A stretch of DNA of 64,000 nucleotides from Pseudomonas viridiflava (GCF_900582625.1 NZ_UTIQ01000241.1:310001-374000); one strand, 5' to 3'. Positions 42,999 through 52,225 are shown, numbered from the stretch's first letter. A program made the numbers and translations. The notes: generated by a model from the sequence alone, not told the origin.

Positions 42999-44423
42999 AT
43001 GCAAACCAAACTGCTGATCAACGGCCAACTGGTCGCCGGTGAAGGCGCCGCGCAAGCGGTTTTAAATCCCTCGCTGGGCACCGAGCTGGTGAGCATCAAC
43101 GAGGCCAGCGAAGCCCAGGTGGACGCTGCTGTGCGCGCCGCCGACGCCGCGTTCGACAGCTGGTCGCAAACCGCGCCGAAAGACCGTTCGCTGTTGCTGC
43201 TCAAACTCGCCGATGTGATCGACGCCAACGCCGAAGAACTGGCGCGGCTCGAATCACAGAACTGCGGCAAGCCGTACAACGCCGCGCTGAACGACGAGCT
43301 GCCGGCGATTGCCGATGTGTTCCGCTTCTTCGCGGGCGCCAGCCGCGTGATGGGTGGCTCGGCCGCCGGTGAATACCTGCCCGGCCATACCTCGATGATT
43401 CGCCGCGATCCGGTCGGCGTGGTCGCCTCCATCGCGCCGTGGAACTACCCGCTGATGATGGCCGCCTGGAAGCTCGGCCCGGCCCTGGCCGCAGGCAACA
43501 CGGTGGTGCTCAAGCCGTCCGAGCAAACGCCGCTGACCGCCTTGCGCCTGGCCGAACTGGCGGCCGACATCTTCCCCGCTGGCGTGCTCAACGTGGTGTT
43601 CGGCCGTGGCCCGAGCGTGGGCGCGCCGCTGACCGGTCACCCGAAAGTGCGCATGGTGTCGCTGACTGGTTCGGTGGCGACGGGCAGCAACATCATCGCC
43701 AGCACCGCCGACACCGTGAAGCGCATGCACATGGAATTGGGCGGCAAGGCGCCGGTGGTGATTTTCGATGACGCCGATATCGACGCCGCCGTGGAAGGCA
43801 TCCGCACCTTCGGCTTCTACAACGCCGGACAAGACTGCACCGCCGCCTGCCGCATCTACGCGCAAAAAGGCATCTACGAAAAATTCGTGACCAAGCTGGC
43901 CGAGGCCGTAAGCACCATCAAATACGGTGTGCAGGATGACGACAGCACCGAGCTTGGCCCGCTGATCACGCAGCAGCACCTGGACCGCGTGGCCGGTTTC
44001 GTTGAGCGTGCCCGCGCCATTCCCCATATCAAAGTGCTTACCGGCGGCAAGAAGGTCGACGGGCCTGGCTTCTTCTTCGAGCCGACCGTGCTGGCCGGCG
44101 CGTTGCAGGATGACGAAGTGGTGCGCCGCGAGATTTTCGGCCCCGTTGTGTCGGTCACCGAATTCAACGACGAAGCCCAGGCACTGGCGTGGGCCAACGA
44201 CTCCGATTACGGCCTGGCCTCCTCCGTGTGGACCCAGGATGTCGGCCGCGCCCACCGCTTTGCCGCCCGCCTGCAATACGGCTGCACCTGGGTGAACACC
44301 CACTTCATGCTGGTCAGCGAAATGCCCCACGGCGGCCAGAAGCTGTCGGGCTACGGCAAAGACATGTCCATGTACGGCCTGGAGGACTACACCACCGTGC
44401 GGCATGTGATGTTCAAACATTAA
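42999..44423 (+). CDS. Gamma-aminobutyraldehyde dehydrogenase, PatD-like paralogue 2
   Basis: 474 residues, the same length as E. coli PatD. Catalytic Cys280 falls at the same position I recall for that enzyme, with general base Glu246 and WNYP at 148-151. It would oxidise 4-aminobutyraldehyde from putrescine to GABA with NAD. AGGGGA lies upstream of ATG 42999; the longer frame would overlap ydcV. Its NAG-QDC and SLTGSVATG motifs are standard, unlike paralogue 1. Probably cotranscribed with the transporter. Confidence 0.92.
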   Translation: MQTKLLINGQLVAGEGAAQAVLNPSLGTELVSINEASEAQVDAAVRAADAAFDSWSQTAPKDRSLLLLKLADVIDANAEELARLESQNCGKPYNAALNDELPAIADVFRFFAGASRVMGGSAAGEYLPGHTSMIRRDPVGVVASIAPWNYPLMMAAWKLGPALAAGNTVVLKPSEQTPLTALRLAELAADIFPAGVLNVVFGRGPSVGAPLTGHPKVRMVSLTGSVATGSNIIASTADTVKRMHMELGGKAPVVIFDDADIDAAVEGIRTFGFYNAGQDCTAACRIYAQKGIYEKFVTKLAEAVSTIKYGVQDDDSTELGPLITQQHLDRVAGFVERARAIPHIKVLTGGKKVDGPGFFFEPTVLAGALQDDEVVRREIFGPVVSVTEFNDEAQALAWANDSDYGLASSVWTQDVGRAHRFAARLQYGCTWVNTHFMLVSEMPHGGQKLSGYGKDMSMYGLEDYTTVRHVMFKH

Positions 44424-44431
44424 GGAAAGCC

Positions 44432-44505
44432 TGTAGGAAAGGCTTCAGCCTCGATTGGCCCGACATAACGCGGCCAAGCGCATCGAGGCTAAAGCCTCTC
44501 CTACA
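44432..44505. repeat. Facing REP pair
   Basis: TGTAGGAAAGGCTTCAGCCT (44432-44451) and the inverted partner ending GCCTCTCCTACA (44505). They lie just after PatD paralogue 2; the rest of the gap to 44671 contains no gene. Confidence 0.85.
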
Positions 44506-44671
44506 TAAGGTCTTTGCAAGGTTTTATCCCCACTTTTCACCGTCCCGGCCGTTGCTGGCGTGCGCAGCAGCGGTGGTGAGCCGTGGCCGTTTGCGGGTGC
44601 GCAATGCCAATAACGACAGCCCAACCGGGCACATAAATAAATAGCTGCCATCACCTCGAGGAGCACTAAAA

Positions 44672-46138
44672 ATGAGCGATCAATTCGCCGACAGCGACGC
44701 GGAGCAATTACGCGCGCTGGGCTATACGTCCAACTTCAAACGCAGCATGAGCGTGACCGAGAACTTCGCGCTGGGCTTTACCTACCTGTCGCCCGTGGTG
44801 GGCGTGTACACCCTGTTTGGCCTGTGCCTGGCAGCCGGCGGCCCGCCGATGTTCTGGGCCTATTTGCTGGTCGGCCTGGGGCAAATGCTGGTGTGCCTGG
44901 TGTTTGGCGAAGTGGTGTCGCAGTTCCCGATTTCCGGCGGCGTCTATCCATGGGCACGCCGGTTGGTGGGCAAGCGCTGGGCGTGGATGGTCGGCTGGGT
45001 GTACGCCTGGGCATTGGTGGTGACCATCGCCGCCGTGGCGGTGGGCGCCGGGCCGTACATGGCGGCCATGCTCGGCTTCGAGCCGAGCAATAACACCAAC
45101 ATCGGCATCGCCCTGGTGCTGACGGTCATCGCCACGGTGGTCAACCTCAGCGGCACCAAGGTGCTGGCGCGCATCGCCATGTTCGGCTTTATCTGTGAAC
45201 TGCTGGGCGCGTTGGTGGTGGGCATCTACTTGCTGATTTTCGAACGTCATCAGCCGTTCAGCGTGTTGTTCAACACGTTCGATATCAGCATCGACGGCTC
45301 TTACCTGCCGGCCTTCCTCACTGCCTCGCTGGCGGGCATGTTCCTGTATTACGGCTTCGAGGCCTGCGGCGATGTGGCCGAAGAAACGCCGAACCCGAGC
45401 AAGAGCATTCCCAAGGCCATGCGCATGACCATTTATGTCGGCGGTATCGCGGCAATGTTTGCCTGCCTGGCGCTGATTCTGGCGGTGCCGGATATGGCCA
45501 CCGTCATCAACGGCACCGACGCCGACCCGGTCACCACCATTCTCAACAACGCCTTCGGCGCCACGGGCTCGAAAGTGGTGATGGCAGTGGTCATGGTGTC
45601 GTTCATCTCCTGCGTGCTGAGTCTGCAAGCGGCGGCCAGTCGCCTGCTGTATTCGTATGCCCGTGACGAAATGATCATCGGCAGCAGCTTGCTGAAAAAA
45701 CTATCGCCCACCACCCACGTACCGACCACGGCCTTGCTGGTGTGCGGCGTGTTGCCGGCGATCGTCATCTGCCTGGGTTTTGTGCTGCAAGACGCCATCG
45801 CCACCATCGTCAGCTTTGCTGCCATCGGCATTTACCTGGCGTTCCAGATGATTGTCAGCGGCGCCTTGTTTGCCCGCCTGCGTGGCTGGAAACCCAGCGG
45901 TGCGTTCACCCTCGGCGGCTGGGGCATGCTGGTGAATATCGGCGCGTTGATCTACGGCGTGCTGGCGATCATAAACATGGCCTGGCCGCGCTCGCCGGAT
46001 GCGGCCTGGTACGTGAACTACGGCATGCCGTTGTCCACCGCCATCGTGATTGGCCTGGGCGTGATTTACATGGTGCTGCGCAAGCCGTACGAACATGGCA
46101 CTGCGCCAGCCGGCGATGCCTGGAAACTCAACAAGTAA
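44672..46138 (+). CDS. APC-superfamily amino acid/amine permease
   Basis: 488-residue inner-membrane transporter with about 12 helices. The N-terminal APC marks are SVTENFALGFTYLSPVVGVY and FPISGGVYPWARRLVGKRWAW. GAGGAG is eight bases before ATG 44672. Helix 6 contains FYYGFEACGDVAEETPNPSKSIPKA (in parts). Related permeases take up GABA, choline-like amines or amino acids; the polyamine locus upstream makes GABA or an amine the best guess. A REP pair separates it from PatD paralogue 2. Confidence 0.92.
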   Translation: MSDQFADSDAEQLRALGYTSNFKRSMSVTENFALGFTYLSPVVGVYTLFGLCLAAGGPPMFWAYLLVGLGQMLVCLVFGEVVSQFPISGGVYPWARRLVGKRWAWMVGWVYAWALVVTIAAVAVGAGPYMAAMLGFEPSNNTNIGIALVLTVIATVVNLSGTKVLARIAMFGFICELLGALVVGIYLLIFERHQPFSVLFNTFDISIDGSYLPAFLTASLAGMFLYYGFEACGDVAEETPNPSKSIPKAMRMTIYVGGIAAMFACLALILAVPDMATVINGTDADPVTTILNNAFGATGSKVVMAVVMVSFISCVLSLQAAASRLLYSYARDEMIIGSSLLKKLSPTTHVPTTALLVCGVLPAIVICLGFVLQDAIATIVSFAAIGIYLAFQMIVSGALFARLRGWKPSGAFTLGGWGMLVNIGALIYGVLAIINMAWPRSPDAAWYVNYGMPLSTAIVIGLGVIYMVLRKPYEHGTAPAGDAWKLNK

Positions 46139-46148
46139 AACCGCTAAT

Positions 46149-46166
46149 GCCCGGTTCACGCCGGGC
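46149..46166 (+). terminator. Weak hairpin after the APC permease
   Basis: GCCCGG / CCGGGC stem with a 6-base loop, 11 bp past the stop. There is no T run, so this is only a possible terminator. Confidence 0.4.
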
Positions 46167-46189
46167 CCAGCGTGGCAGGATGTTTGTGC

Positions 46190-46221
46190 TTACGAGGTGC
46201 GCGCGATTGCGCGCCTCGTAA
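46190..46221. other. Stable bulged stem-loop upstream of the GGDEF gene
   Basis: TTACGAG - GT bulge - GCGCGC - loop GATT - GCGCGC - CTCGTAA: 13 base pairs. It lies 68 bases before the ATG at 46289 and is not followed by a T tract. Confidence 0.5.
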
Positions 46222-46288
46222 TACAAGAGGCATGATGCGGCGAAGGCACCCACCGTCAGCTCGGAGCAGCCGGCAGTGACCGCTGCTC

Positions 46289-47953
46289 ATGGAAGATGCC
46301 ATGCCACACTCGATTTCGCGCCAAGGTCGGCCAATCCCTTCTCAGCGTTCAACACGACGGCCGTTCTGGCTGCTGGTATTGTTTTTGCCGTGGTTTGCCA
46401 GTCAAAGCAGCCAGGCTGCCGTGCCGCCGCCGGCACATTTGCAGACCATCGATTTTCAGCTGCGCTGGAAACACCAATTCCAATTCGCCGGTTATTACGC
46501 CGCCATCGCCCAGGGTTATTACCGTGAGGAAGGCTTCGACGTGCGCCTGCACGAGGGCGCGCCGGGCAAAACGCCGGTCGAAGAAGTGCTGGCCGGGCGG
46601 GCGCTGTATGGCGAGTCCAACAGCGAATTGCTGTTCGAGCGTTTGAACGGCAAACCGCTGGTGGCGCTGGCGGCCATTTTTCAGCATTCGCCTTCGGTGC
46701 TGCTGGCCCGCTCCGATGCCGGCATTCACACGGTGCACGATCTGGTCGGCAAGCGCGTGATGCTGATGAACGCGCAAACCGATGCCGATTTTCTCACCAT
46801 GTTCAGCCGCGAAGGCATCGACCCCGCCAGCCTCGATTTGCAGCCCAGCAGTTACGACATCAACGACCTGGTGAGCGGCAAGGTGCAGGCGTTCAATTCG
46901 TACCTCACCAACGAGCCGTTTTACCTGCAACAGCACAACGTGGCTTACACGGTGCTGTCGCCGGCCACCTACGGCATCGATTTCTACAGCGATATTCTGT
47001 TCACCACCGAGGCCGAAGCCACCGACAACCCTATCCGCGTGGCCGCGTTTCGCCGCGCCACCTTGCGCGGCTGGCGGTACGCGATGGATCACCCGGACGA
47101 GATCATCGATCTGCTGCTGACCAAGTATCAGGTGAACAAAACCCGCGAACACCTTGAGTTCGAAGCGCAGGCGATGCGCGGCCTGATTCTTCCCGACCTG
47201 GTGGACATCGGCCACATGAACCCCGGCCGCTGGCTGCGCATGGCCGAAGCGTTCAAAGAACAGAACATGGTGCCGAGCATGAGCCGCCTGGACGGCTTTC
47301 TCTACGACCCCAACCCGCCGCAACTGGTGGAACGGCTGCGCACCATCATCATGCTCATCAGCATTGGCTGCGCCGCGATTCTGGTGGTGGTGCTGATTCT
47401 GCTCAGCAGCCAGCGTCGACTACAGCGCGAGATTGCCCGGCGCATCGTGGCCGAGGAAGAAGTGCGCGCCCTGGCGTTTCATGACTCGCTCACGGGGCTG
47501 CCGAACCGCAACAGTTTTATTCCGTATGCCACACAGAAGCTGCTGACCGCCAAGCGCAACGACGAGCGTTTGGCCCTGTGTTACCTGGACCTGAACAAAT
47601 TCAAAGAAATTAACGACTCCTACGGCCACCAGGCCGGCGATGCGATTCTGGTGCACGCGGCGCAAGCCATCAGCGCCAACATTCGCGAGGCCGACATGGC
47701 CGCGCGCATGGGCGGCGACGAGTTTGTGGTGCTGCTTGACGGCGTACACGACGCCGATGACATCTACCGCCTCACCGAGCAGATTTCCCACGCCATCGCC
47801 CAGCCCATGCTTTGGCAGGGCCGCGAACTGAGTGTGTCGTGCAGTCTGGGCGTGGCGATTTACCCGCAAGCCGGCGAGCAGTTGGACGAGCTGATGTCCA
47901 AAGCCGACTCGGCCATGTTCTATAAAAAAGCCGCGATGCTGGCCCTGCGCTAG
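46289..47953 (+). CDS. Periplasmic NMT1/THI5-like sensor fused to GGDEF diguanylate cyclase
   Basis: 554 residues. An N-terminal hydrophobic segment (25-44) leads to a periplasmic NMT1/THI5-like binding domain (about 50-340, IDFQLRWKHQFQFAGYYAAI). A membrane helix at about 353-373, a short linker and a GGDEF domain with MGGDEFVV at 474-481 and an RxxD inhibitory site (READ, 467-470) follow. It would make cyclic-di-GMP in response to a small periplasmic ligand. The C-terminus stops at FYKKAAMLALR, earlier than normal for the domain, and one more A in the A6 run at 47924-47929 would give a more usual ending. An ATG at 46301 is an alternative start. Confidence 0.87.
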   Translation: MEDAMPHSISRQGRPIPSQRSTRRPFWLLVLFLPWFASQSSQAAVPPPAHLQTIDFQLRWKHQFQFAGYYAAIAQGYYREEGFDVRLHEGAPGKTPVEEVLAGRALYGESNSELLFERLNGKPLVALAAIFQHSPSVLLARSDAGIHTVHDLVGKRVMLMNAQTDADFLTMFSREGIDPASLDLQPSSYDINDLVSGKVQAFNSYLTNEPFYLQQHNVAYTVLSPATYGIDFYSDILFTTEAEATDNPIRVAAFRRATLRGWRYAMDHPDEIIDLLLTKYQVNKTREHLEFEAQAMRGLILPDLVDIGHMNPGRWLRMAEAFKEQNMVPSMSRLDGFLYDPNPPQLVERLRTIIMLISIGCAAILVVVLILLSSQRRLQREIARRIVAEEEVRALAFHDSLTGLPNRNSFIPYATQKLLTAKRNDERLALCYLDLNKFKEINDSYGHQAGDAILVHAAQAISANIREADMAARMGGDEFVVLLDGVHDADDIYRLTEQISHAIAQPMLWQGRELSVSCSLGVAIYPQAGEQLDELMSKADSAMFYKKAAMLALR

Positions 47954-48036
47954 GGCCGCTGCCAGTCAACTAGCCTGAACCATCTGCCGCCGACGCCGGT
48001 CCACCCTTTCAGTTACCTCTGATTGAAGGAACGGCT

Positions 48037-48453
48037 ATGAGCACGCAAAAACGCTACGTCCCGCAGGAAATCGACGACATCGAAGACCGCATGGGTTCCA
48101 TCGAGCAGTTGGATTTCAACGACCGCAACGATGAGCGCAGCGGCCAGGTAGGCGACCTTAAATCCGAAGAAGAAATCGCCCGCGAACAACCGGCCAAGCG
48201 TGTGCGTGAAGCCGGCCAGAGCGGCGGCGAAACCCTCGGTATTGGTGAAAACGAAGACGGCGTCAGCATGGATGACCTGAGCCCGGAAACCCTGATCGAC
48301 GAAACCGGCGCCCGCTCACCCAACGAGCCAGGCGGCACCGTGGCGGCGGATTGGGATTTGAGCATTGTCGATGAGGCGGATATCGGCGAGGGCTATGGGC
48401 TGGATGAGGAAGAGTTGGCGCATGTGAAGCCGTTGGATGGGAAGCCGGAGTAG
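48037..48453 (+). CDS. Small acidic conserved hypothetical protein
   Basis: 138 residues, strongly acidic, with many Asp and Glu and few hydrophobics; probably disordered. It begins MSTQKRYVPQEIDDIEDRMGS. No signal peptide, helix or known domain. GAAGGAACGG lies upstream of the ATG. I have seen homologues in pseudomonads under the doubtful label serine kinase/phosphatase, but nothing in the sequence supports an enzyme. It lies 83 bp after the GGDEF gene. Function unknown. Confidence 0.65.
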   Translation: MSTQKRYVPQEIDDIEDRMGSIEQLDFNDRNDERSGQVGDLKSEEEIAREQPAKRVREAGQSGGETLGIGENEDGVSMDDLSPETLIDETGARSPNEPGGTVAADWDLSIVDEADIGEGYGLDEEELAHVKPLDGKPE

Positions 48454-48513
48454 ATCGGTTTTGTAATCCGTCGCTGCTTTCGCGTGGGGTTAGTGGGCTG
48501 TGCACGTCGCGCC

Positions 48514-48609
48514 ATTCTGGATCCCCGCGTGCGCGAGGATGACGGGGGGGGTTGATAAGAACGCCGTCATCCTCGCGAAGGCGGCGGTTCGACGACTCGA
48601 GATCCAGAA
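48514..48609. mobile_element. MITE-like arms, copy E
   Basis: A right-type arm (ATTCTGGATCCCCGCGTGCG at 48514-48533, then GAGGATGACGG) is followed by a left-type long arm (GCCGTCATCCTCGCG at about 48563-48577, then GGCGGTTCGACGACTCGAG and ATCCAGAAT). No core lies between; two elements appear to meet end to end. It occupies the 200-bp gap before the recJ stop. Confidence 0.65.
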
Positions 48610-48653
48610 TCGATCGGCTGACGGTGATTGCCCGACAAGCCTCAAGTGCCCCC

Positions 48654-50369
48654 CTACCGCGCAGCAATATGCGCAATCATCAACTGCACCGTCTCCTGCC
48701 CGCGATACTCGTTAACGTCCAGCTTGTAAGCCAACTCCACCCAGCGCACGGTCGGGTTCGGCCACACCTCACGATCAACGCCAAACGCGATGCCGTCAAG
48801 CTGCACCGAGCCGCACTCGCTTTTGAGCACCACTTTCAAATGCCGCTCGCCAACCACCCGTTGCTGCACCACTTGAAACACGCCGTGAAACAGCGGCTCG
48901 GGGAAGTGTTGCCCCCACGGTCCGGCGTTGCGCAGGGCGCGGGCCAGTTCCAAGTGGAACTCTTCCACGGCCAGCGCGCCGTCTGACAGCAGCCGGCCGG
49001 TGAGGTCATCTTCTTGCAGGTGGCGGCGCACTTCGGTGTCGAAGGCGGCGGCAAATGCGGGGAAATTTTCTTGCGGTAGCGACAGCCCGGCGGCCATGGC
49101 GTGACCGCCGAACTTGCTGATCAGCCCCGGATTCTTCGCTGCAACCGCATCCAGTGCATCGCGAATGTGAAAACCCGGCACCGAACGCGCCGAGCCTTTG
49201 AGCACGCCATCGCCGGCATCGGCAAAGGCGATGGTCGGCCGGTGATAGCGCTCTTTCAGGCGCGAGGCGAGGATGCCGATCACGCCTTGGTGCCAGTCTG
49301 CTTCGAACAGGCACAGGCCAAACGGCAAGGTGTCCAGCGGCAGGTCTTTGAGCTGGGCCAACGCTTCGCGCTGCATGCCTTGTTCGATGGCTTTGCGGTC
49401 TTGGTTGAGTTGGTCGAGTTGCACGGCCATATCGCGCGCCAGGGCTTCGTCTTCGCACAGCAGGCATTCGATGCCCAGGCTCATGTCGTCCAAGCGGCCG
49501 GCAGCGTTCAGACGTGGGCCGAGAATAAACCCGAGGTCGGTAGAGGTGATGCGCTCGGCCGGCCGCCCGGCTACTTCGAGCACGGCGCGCAAACCTGGGC
49601 GCGCACGGCCTGCGCGAATCCGGGCGAGGCCTTGGTGCACCAGAATGCGGTTGTTGGCGTCCAGCGGCACCACGTCGGCGACGCTGCCCAGGGCGACCAG
49701 GTCGAGCAGTTCGGCCAGGTTCGGTTCTTTGATGCCGGCACGGGTAAACCAGTCCAGCTCACGCAACCGGGCACGCAGGGCCAGCAATACATAAAAAATC
49801 ACGCCAACGCCGGCCAGCGCTTTGCTCGGGAAGGTGCAGCCGTGCTGGTTCGGGTTGACGATGGCGTCGGCGGCGGGCAGTTCAGGGCCCGGCAAGTGGT
49901 GGTCGGTGACCAGCACATTCAAGCCGGCCGCCTTCGCGGCCGCCACGCCTTCAACGCTAGAAATGCCGTTGTCCACCGTCAGCAATAACTGCGGCTCACG
50001 CTCCAGGGCGACGGCGACAATTTCCGGGGTCAGGCCGTAGCCGTATTCAAAGCGATTGGGCACCAGGTAATCGACGTGGGCCGCGCCGAGCGCACGTAAG
50101 CCCAGCACGCCGACGGTGCTGGCGGTAGCGCCGTCGGCGTCGAAGTCGCCGACGATCAAAATGCGCTGACGCTGCTCCAGCGCCTGCACCAGCAACGCCA
50201 CGGCGGCGTCGATACCCATCAGTTGCTGGTAGGGAATGAGCTTGGCCAGGCCTTTATCCAACTCCAGCGCCGATTGCACACCACGGGAGGCATACAAACG
50301 GGTCAGCAGGGGCGGCAGGTCGCCGAGGTTGGGCAAGGTGGCAGGTAACGGGCGGGCTTCGATGCGCAT
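48654..50369 (-). CDS. recJ: Single-stranded-DNA-specific exonuclease RecJ
   Basis: 5'-3' single-strand exonuclease for recombination and mismatch repair. 571 residues, standard length. The DHH phosphoesterase core is intact: GDFDADGATAS near residue 75, an Asp-containing segment at about 135, and VTDHHLPGPELPAADAIVNP at about 155-174. DHHA1 with GGHAMAAGLSL and an OB-like C-terminal domain follow. ATG 50369. It is the last minus-strand gene before the repeat region; FUSC lies upstream after 81 bp. Confidence 0.97.
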   Translation of the reverse strand: MRIEARPLPATLPNLGDLPPLLTRLYASRGVQSALELDKGLAKLIPYQQLMGIDAAVALLVQALEQRQRILIVGDFDADGATASTVGVLGLRALGAAHVDYLVPNRFEYGYGLTPEIVAVALEREPQLLLTVDNGISSVEGVAAAKAAGLNVLVTDHHLPGPELPAADAIVNPNQHGCTFPSKALAGVGVIFYVLLALRARLRELDWFTRAGIKEPNLAELLDLVALGSVADVVPLDANNRILVHQGLARIRAGRARPGLRAVLEVAGRPAERITSTDLGFILGPRLNAAGRLDDMSLGIECLLCEDEALARDMAVQLDQLNQDRKAIEQGMQREALAQLKDLPLDTLPFGLCLFEADWHQGVIGILASRLKERYHRPTIAFADAGDGVLKGSARSVPGFHIRDALDAVAAKNPGLISKFGGHAMAAGLSLPQENFPAFAAAFDTEVRRHLQEDDLTGRLLSDGALAVEEFHLELARALRNAGPWGQHFPEPLFHGVFQVVQQRVVGERHLKVVLKSECGSVQLDGIAFGVDREVWPNPTVRWVELAYKLDVNEYRGQETVQLMIAHIAAR

Positions 50370-50450
50370 GGGTTTTGGCAGGTTCTACACAAGTAAAAAG
50401 GCATTCAACGGGGCGACCCCATGACGCTGAGGAGTCGGCGCGGGCGCGCA

Positions 50451-51551
50451 TCAGGCATTCGGTCGGCGGGCACCTTCGATATTCCAGTGCGGCTCGATTT
50501 CGCTGAGGCGCAGTCTAAACCGTTCCACCTGTTCGGAGAAACGCATGGCCAGCCAATGCAGGCCCTGCAGGGTGCTGTCCTGACCAAGGGGCGTGGGCTC
50601 TTCGCCAACCAGGCTGTTGGAGGCCTCGTTACGCTGAAGCAGCAGGCCCACCCGGCCAAAACGCAGGGCACGGGCGGTGCGCAATAACTGGCGACGCACC
50701 GCGATTTCACGCGGCGTGCAGGCCAGCTCGAAGCCGGACGCGGGCTGCGAGTTGATCAACATTTCCAGCGTTTCAAGAATCGAGCGGTGCAGACGCTGCA
50801 GCTCTTCCAGGCGCGCGAGCGGCACGCGGGTTTCCTTGGCCACCGACTCCATTAGCGCCCGCGCCTGCACCAGCCGTTGGCTCATGACCACAAAGCGCTG
50901 GCCCGTTTGTTCGACGGACTGCGGTTTGCCGTCCAGTAGTGCGCCGTAAAGCCGGGCGCAGTCGCGCAGGTTGTCGGCCAGGCGATAACGCCACGCGTAT
51001 ACCGCGTATTGCGGCAGCACAAAGGAGAACGCCACGGCAATGGAAATGCCGATCAGCACGTTGGCGGTGCGCCATAAACCGGTACTGAAATCCAGATCGC
51101 CGTGACCGGCGACGATCACCATGGTGATGGCCGTCAGCAGCGCGACATAACCGGGCCGGCCGATGGCGTAGTAGGCGCAGGCACCCGCGCTGATCGACAT
51201 GAGCGTGAAGAACAGGAGCAGCGAGCCGGACACGTTCATCAGCACAATCAACCCCAGCCCAATAACGGCGCCGAGCATGGTGCCCAGCGCGCGCTCCATG
51301 GCTTTCTTGCGCACATTGCCGTAGTGCTGCAACCCGCCGACCACCACCAGCAGCGACACCGATGCCCACACGCCGTGGGGCAGGTTGATACCAGTGGTTA
51401 GAACAACGGTGGCCGCCATGGCCAGGCCCACGCGCACGGCGTGGATCATGTTGGCGTGTTTGTAGCGAACGTAGGGCGAGGTAATCGCCTGTATCAGCCG
51501 CGCCAGGCGGCCGCGTCGTTGCGCTGCGGTCGGTGAAGTCTTAGAACCCAT
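50451..51551 (-). CDS. FUSC-family inner-membrane protein
   Basis: 366 residues with about five or six membrane helices in the N-terminal half (ATVVLTTGINLPHGVWASVSLLVVVGG, in part) and a helical cytoplasmic C-terminal half. It resembles YccS/fusaric-acid-resistance-type proteins, possibly aromatic-acid efflux, but a lone half-length member cannot be assigned a substrate. ATG 51551. The minus-strand order is YaeQ, FUSC, RecJ, with 33 bp between YaeQ and FUSC. Confidence 0.83.
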   Translation of the reverse strand: MGSKTSPTAAQRRGRLARLIQAITSPYVRYKHANMIHAVRVGLAMAATVVLTTGINLPHGVWASVSLLVVVGGLQHYGNVRKKAMERALGTMLGAVIGLGLIVLMNVSGSLLLFFTLMSISAGACAYYAIGRPGYVALLTAITMVIVAGHGDLDFSTGLWRTANVLIGISIAVAFSFVLPQYAVYAWRYRLADNLRDCARLYGALLDGKPQSVEQTGQRFVVMSQRLVQARALMESVAKETRVPLARLEELQRLHRSILETLEMLINSQPASGFELACTPREIAVRRQLLRTARALRFGRVGLLLQRNEASNSLVGEEPTPLGQDSTLQGLHWLAMRFSEQVERFRLRLSEIEPHWNIEGARRPNA

Positions 51552-51584
51552 GGTGCCGTGACCTCGGTTAACCCTGCGCGACGT

Positions 51585-52130
51585 TTATTCGCCGCGATCG
51601 CCCATCAGCCATTCCAGTTGCACTTCGTGCTGGCCACGCTCGTCGGTGACGTAGATGGTGCCTTCGCTGATCATCACGGCCCAGTTGATGGCGCGCGGCA
51701 TGTCTTTAGCCAGGTTCTCCAGCGCCTCTTGCGGCACGGCGGCGATGTTGACGTTTTTCAGCATTTTCGCCGCGTCCACCACCTTGCTCTGCCACACGCG
51801 CAAGCTGCCGTAGGCCAGCAAGCTGGTGCGTTCGGTGCGGCGCGAACACCAGGTCAGGCGATCGGCGTCGGGCAGGCCGACTTCGATCCAGTGCAGCACG
51901 CGGCCGTCCAGGCTCTTTTCCCACAGCGCCGGTTCATCGACATCCGACAAGCCACGGCCAAAGCTCAATTCTTCGCTGTACCACAGGGCGTAAGCGAGCA
52001 GGCGCACGGTCATGCGTTCTTCGGTTTCCGAAGGATGGCGGGCGATGGTCAGGCGCGATGTGGCGTACACGCCTCGGTCGAGGTCGGTGAGGTTGAGGTC
52101 GACTTTGTAGGTCGTGGAAGGCTGGGCCAT
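51585..52130 (-). CDS. yaeQ: YaeQ family protein
   Basis: 181-residue cytoplasmic protein of the YaeQ family, a PD-(D/E)XK-like fold with unproven function. Family marks are YKVDLNLTDLDRGVYATSRLTIARHPSETEERMTVRLLAYALW (residues 8-50, in parts) and GLSDVDEPALW. The ATG is at 52130; an in-frame start at 52163 has no advantage. Divergent from the CoA-transferase gene at 52226. Confidence 0.92.
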   Translation of the reverse strand: MAQPSTTYKVDLNLTDLDRGVYATSRLTIARHPSETEERMTVRLLAYALWYSEELSFGRGLSDVDEPALWEKSLDGRVLHWIEVGLPDADRLTWCSRRTERTSLLAYGSLRVWQSKVVDAAKMLKNVNIAAVPQEALENLAKDMPRAINWAVMISEGTIYVTDERGQHEVQLEWLMGDRGE

Positions 52131-52225
52131 GGTCGGGTGTCTGGGCAGGGGAAAGGTCGGCAAGTCTACCGCAAGCGACCGCTGCGGGTTAGAGTCGCGG
52201 CCATTGTCTGCCGCCGGATTGCGCC

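Noticed and set aside
46173..46187. TGGCAGG-ATGT-TTGT resembling a sigma-54 promoter
   Set aside because: The -12 element is TTGT not TTGC, and no enhancer-binding regulator or site is near; chance match is likely.
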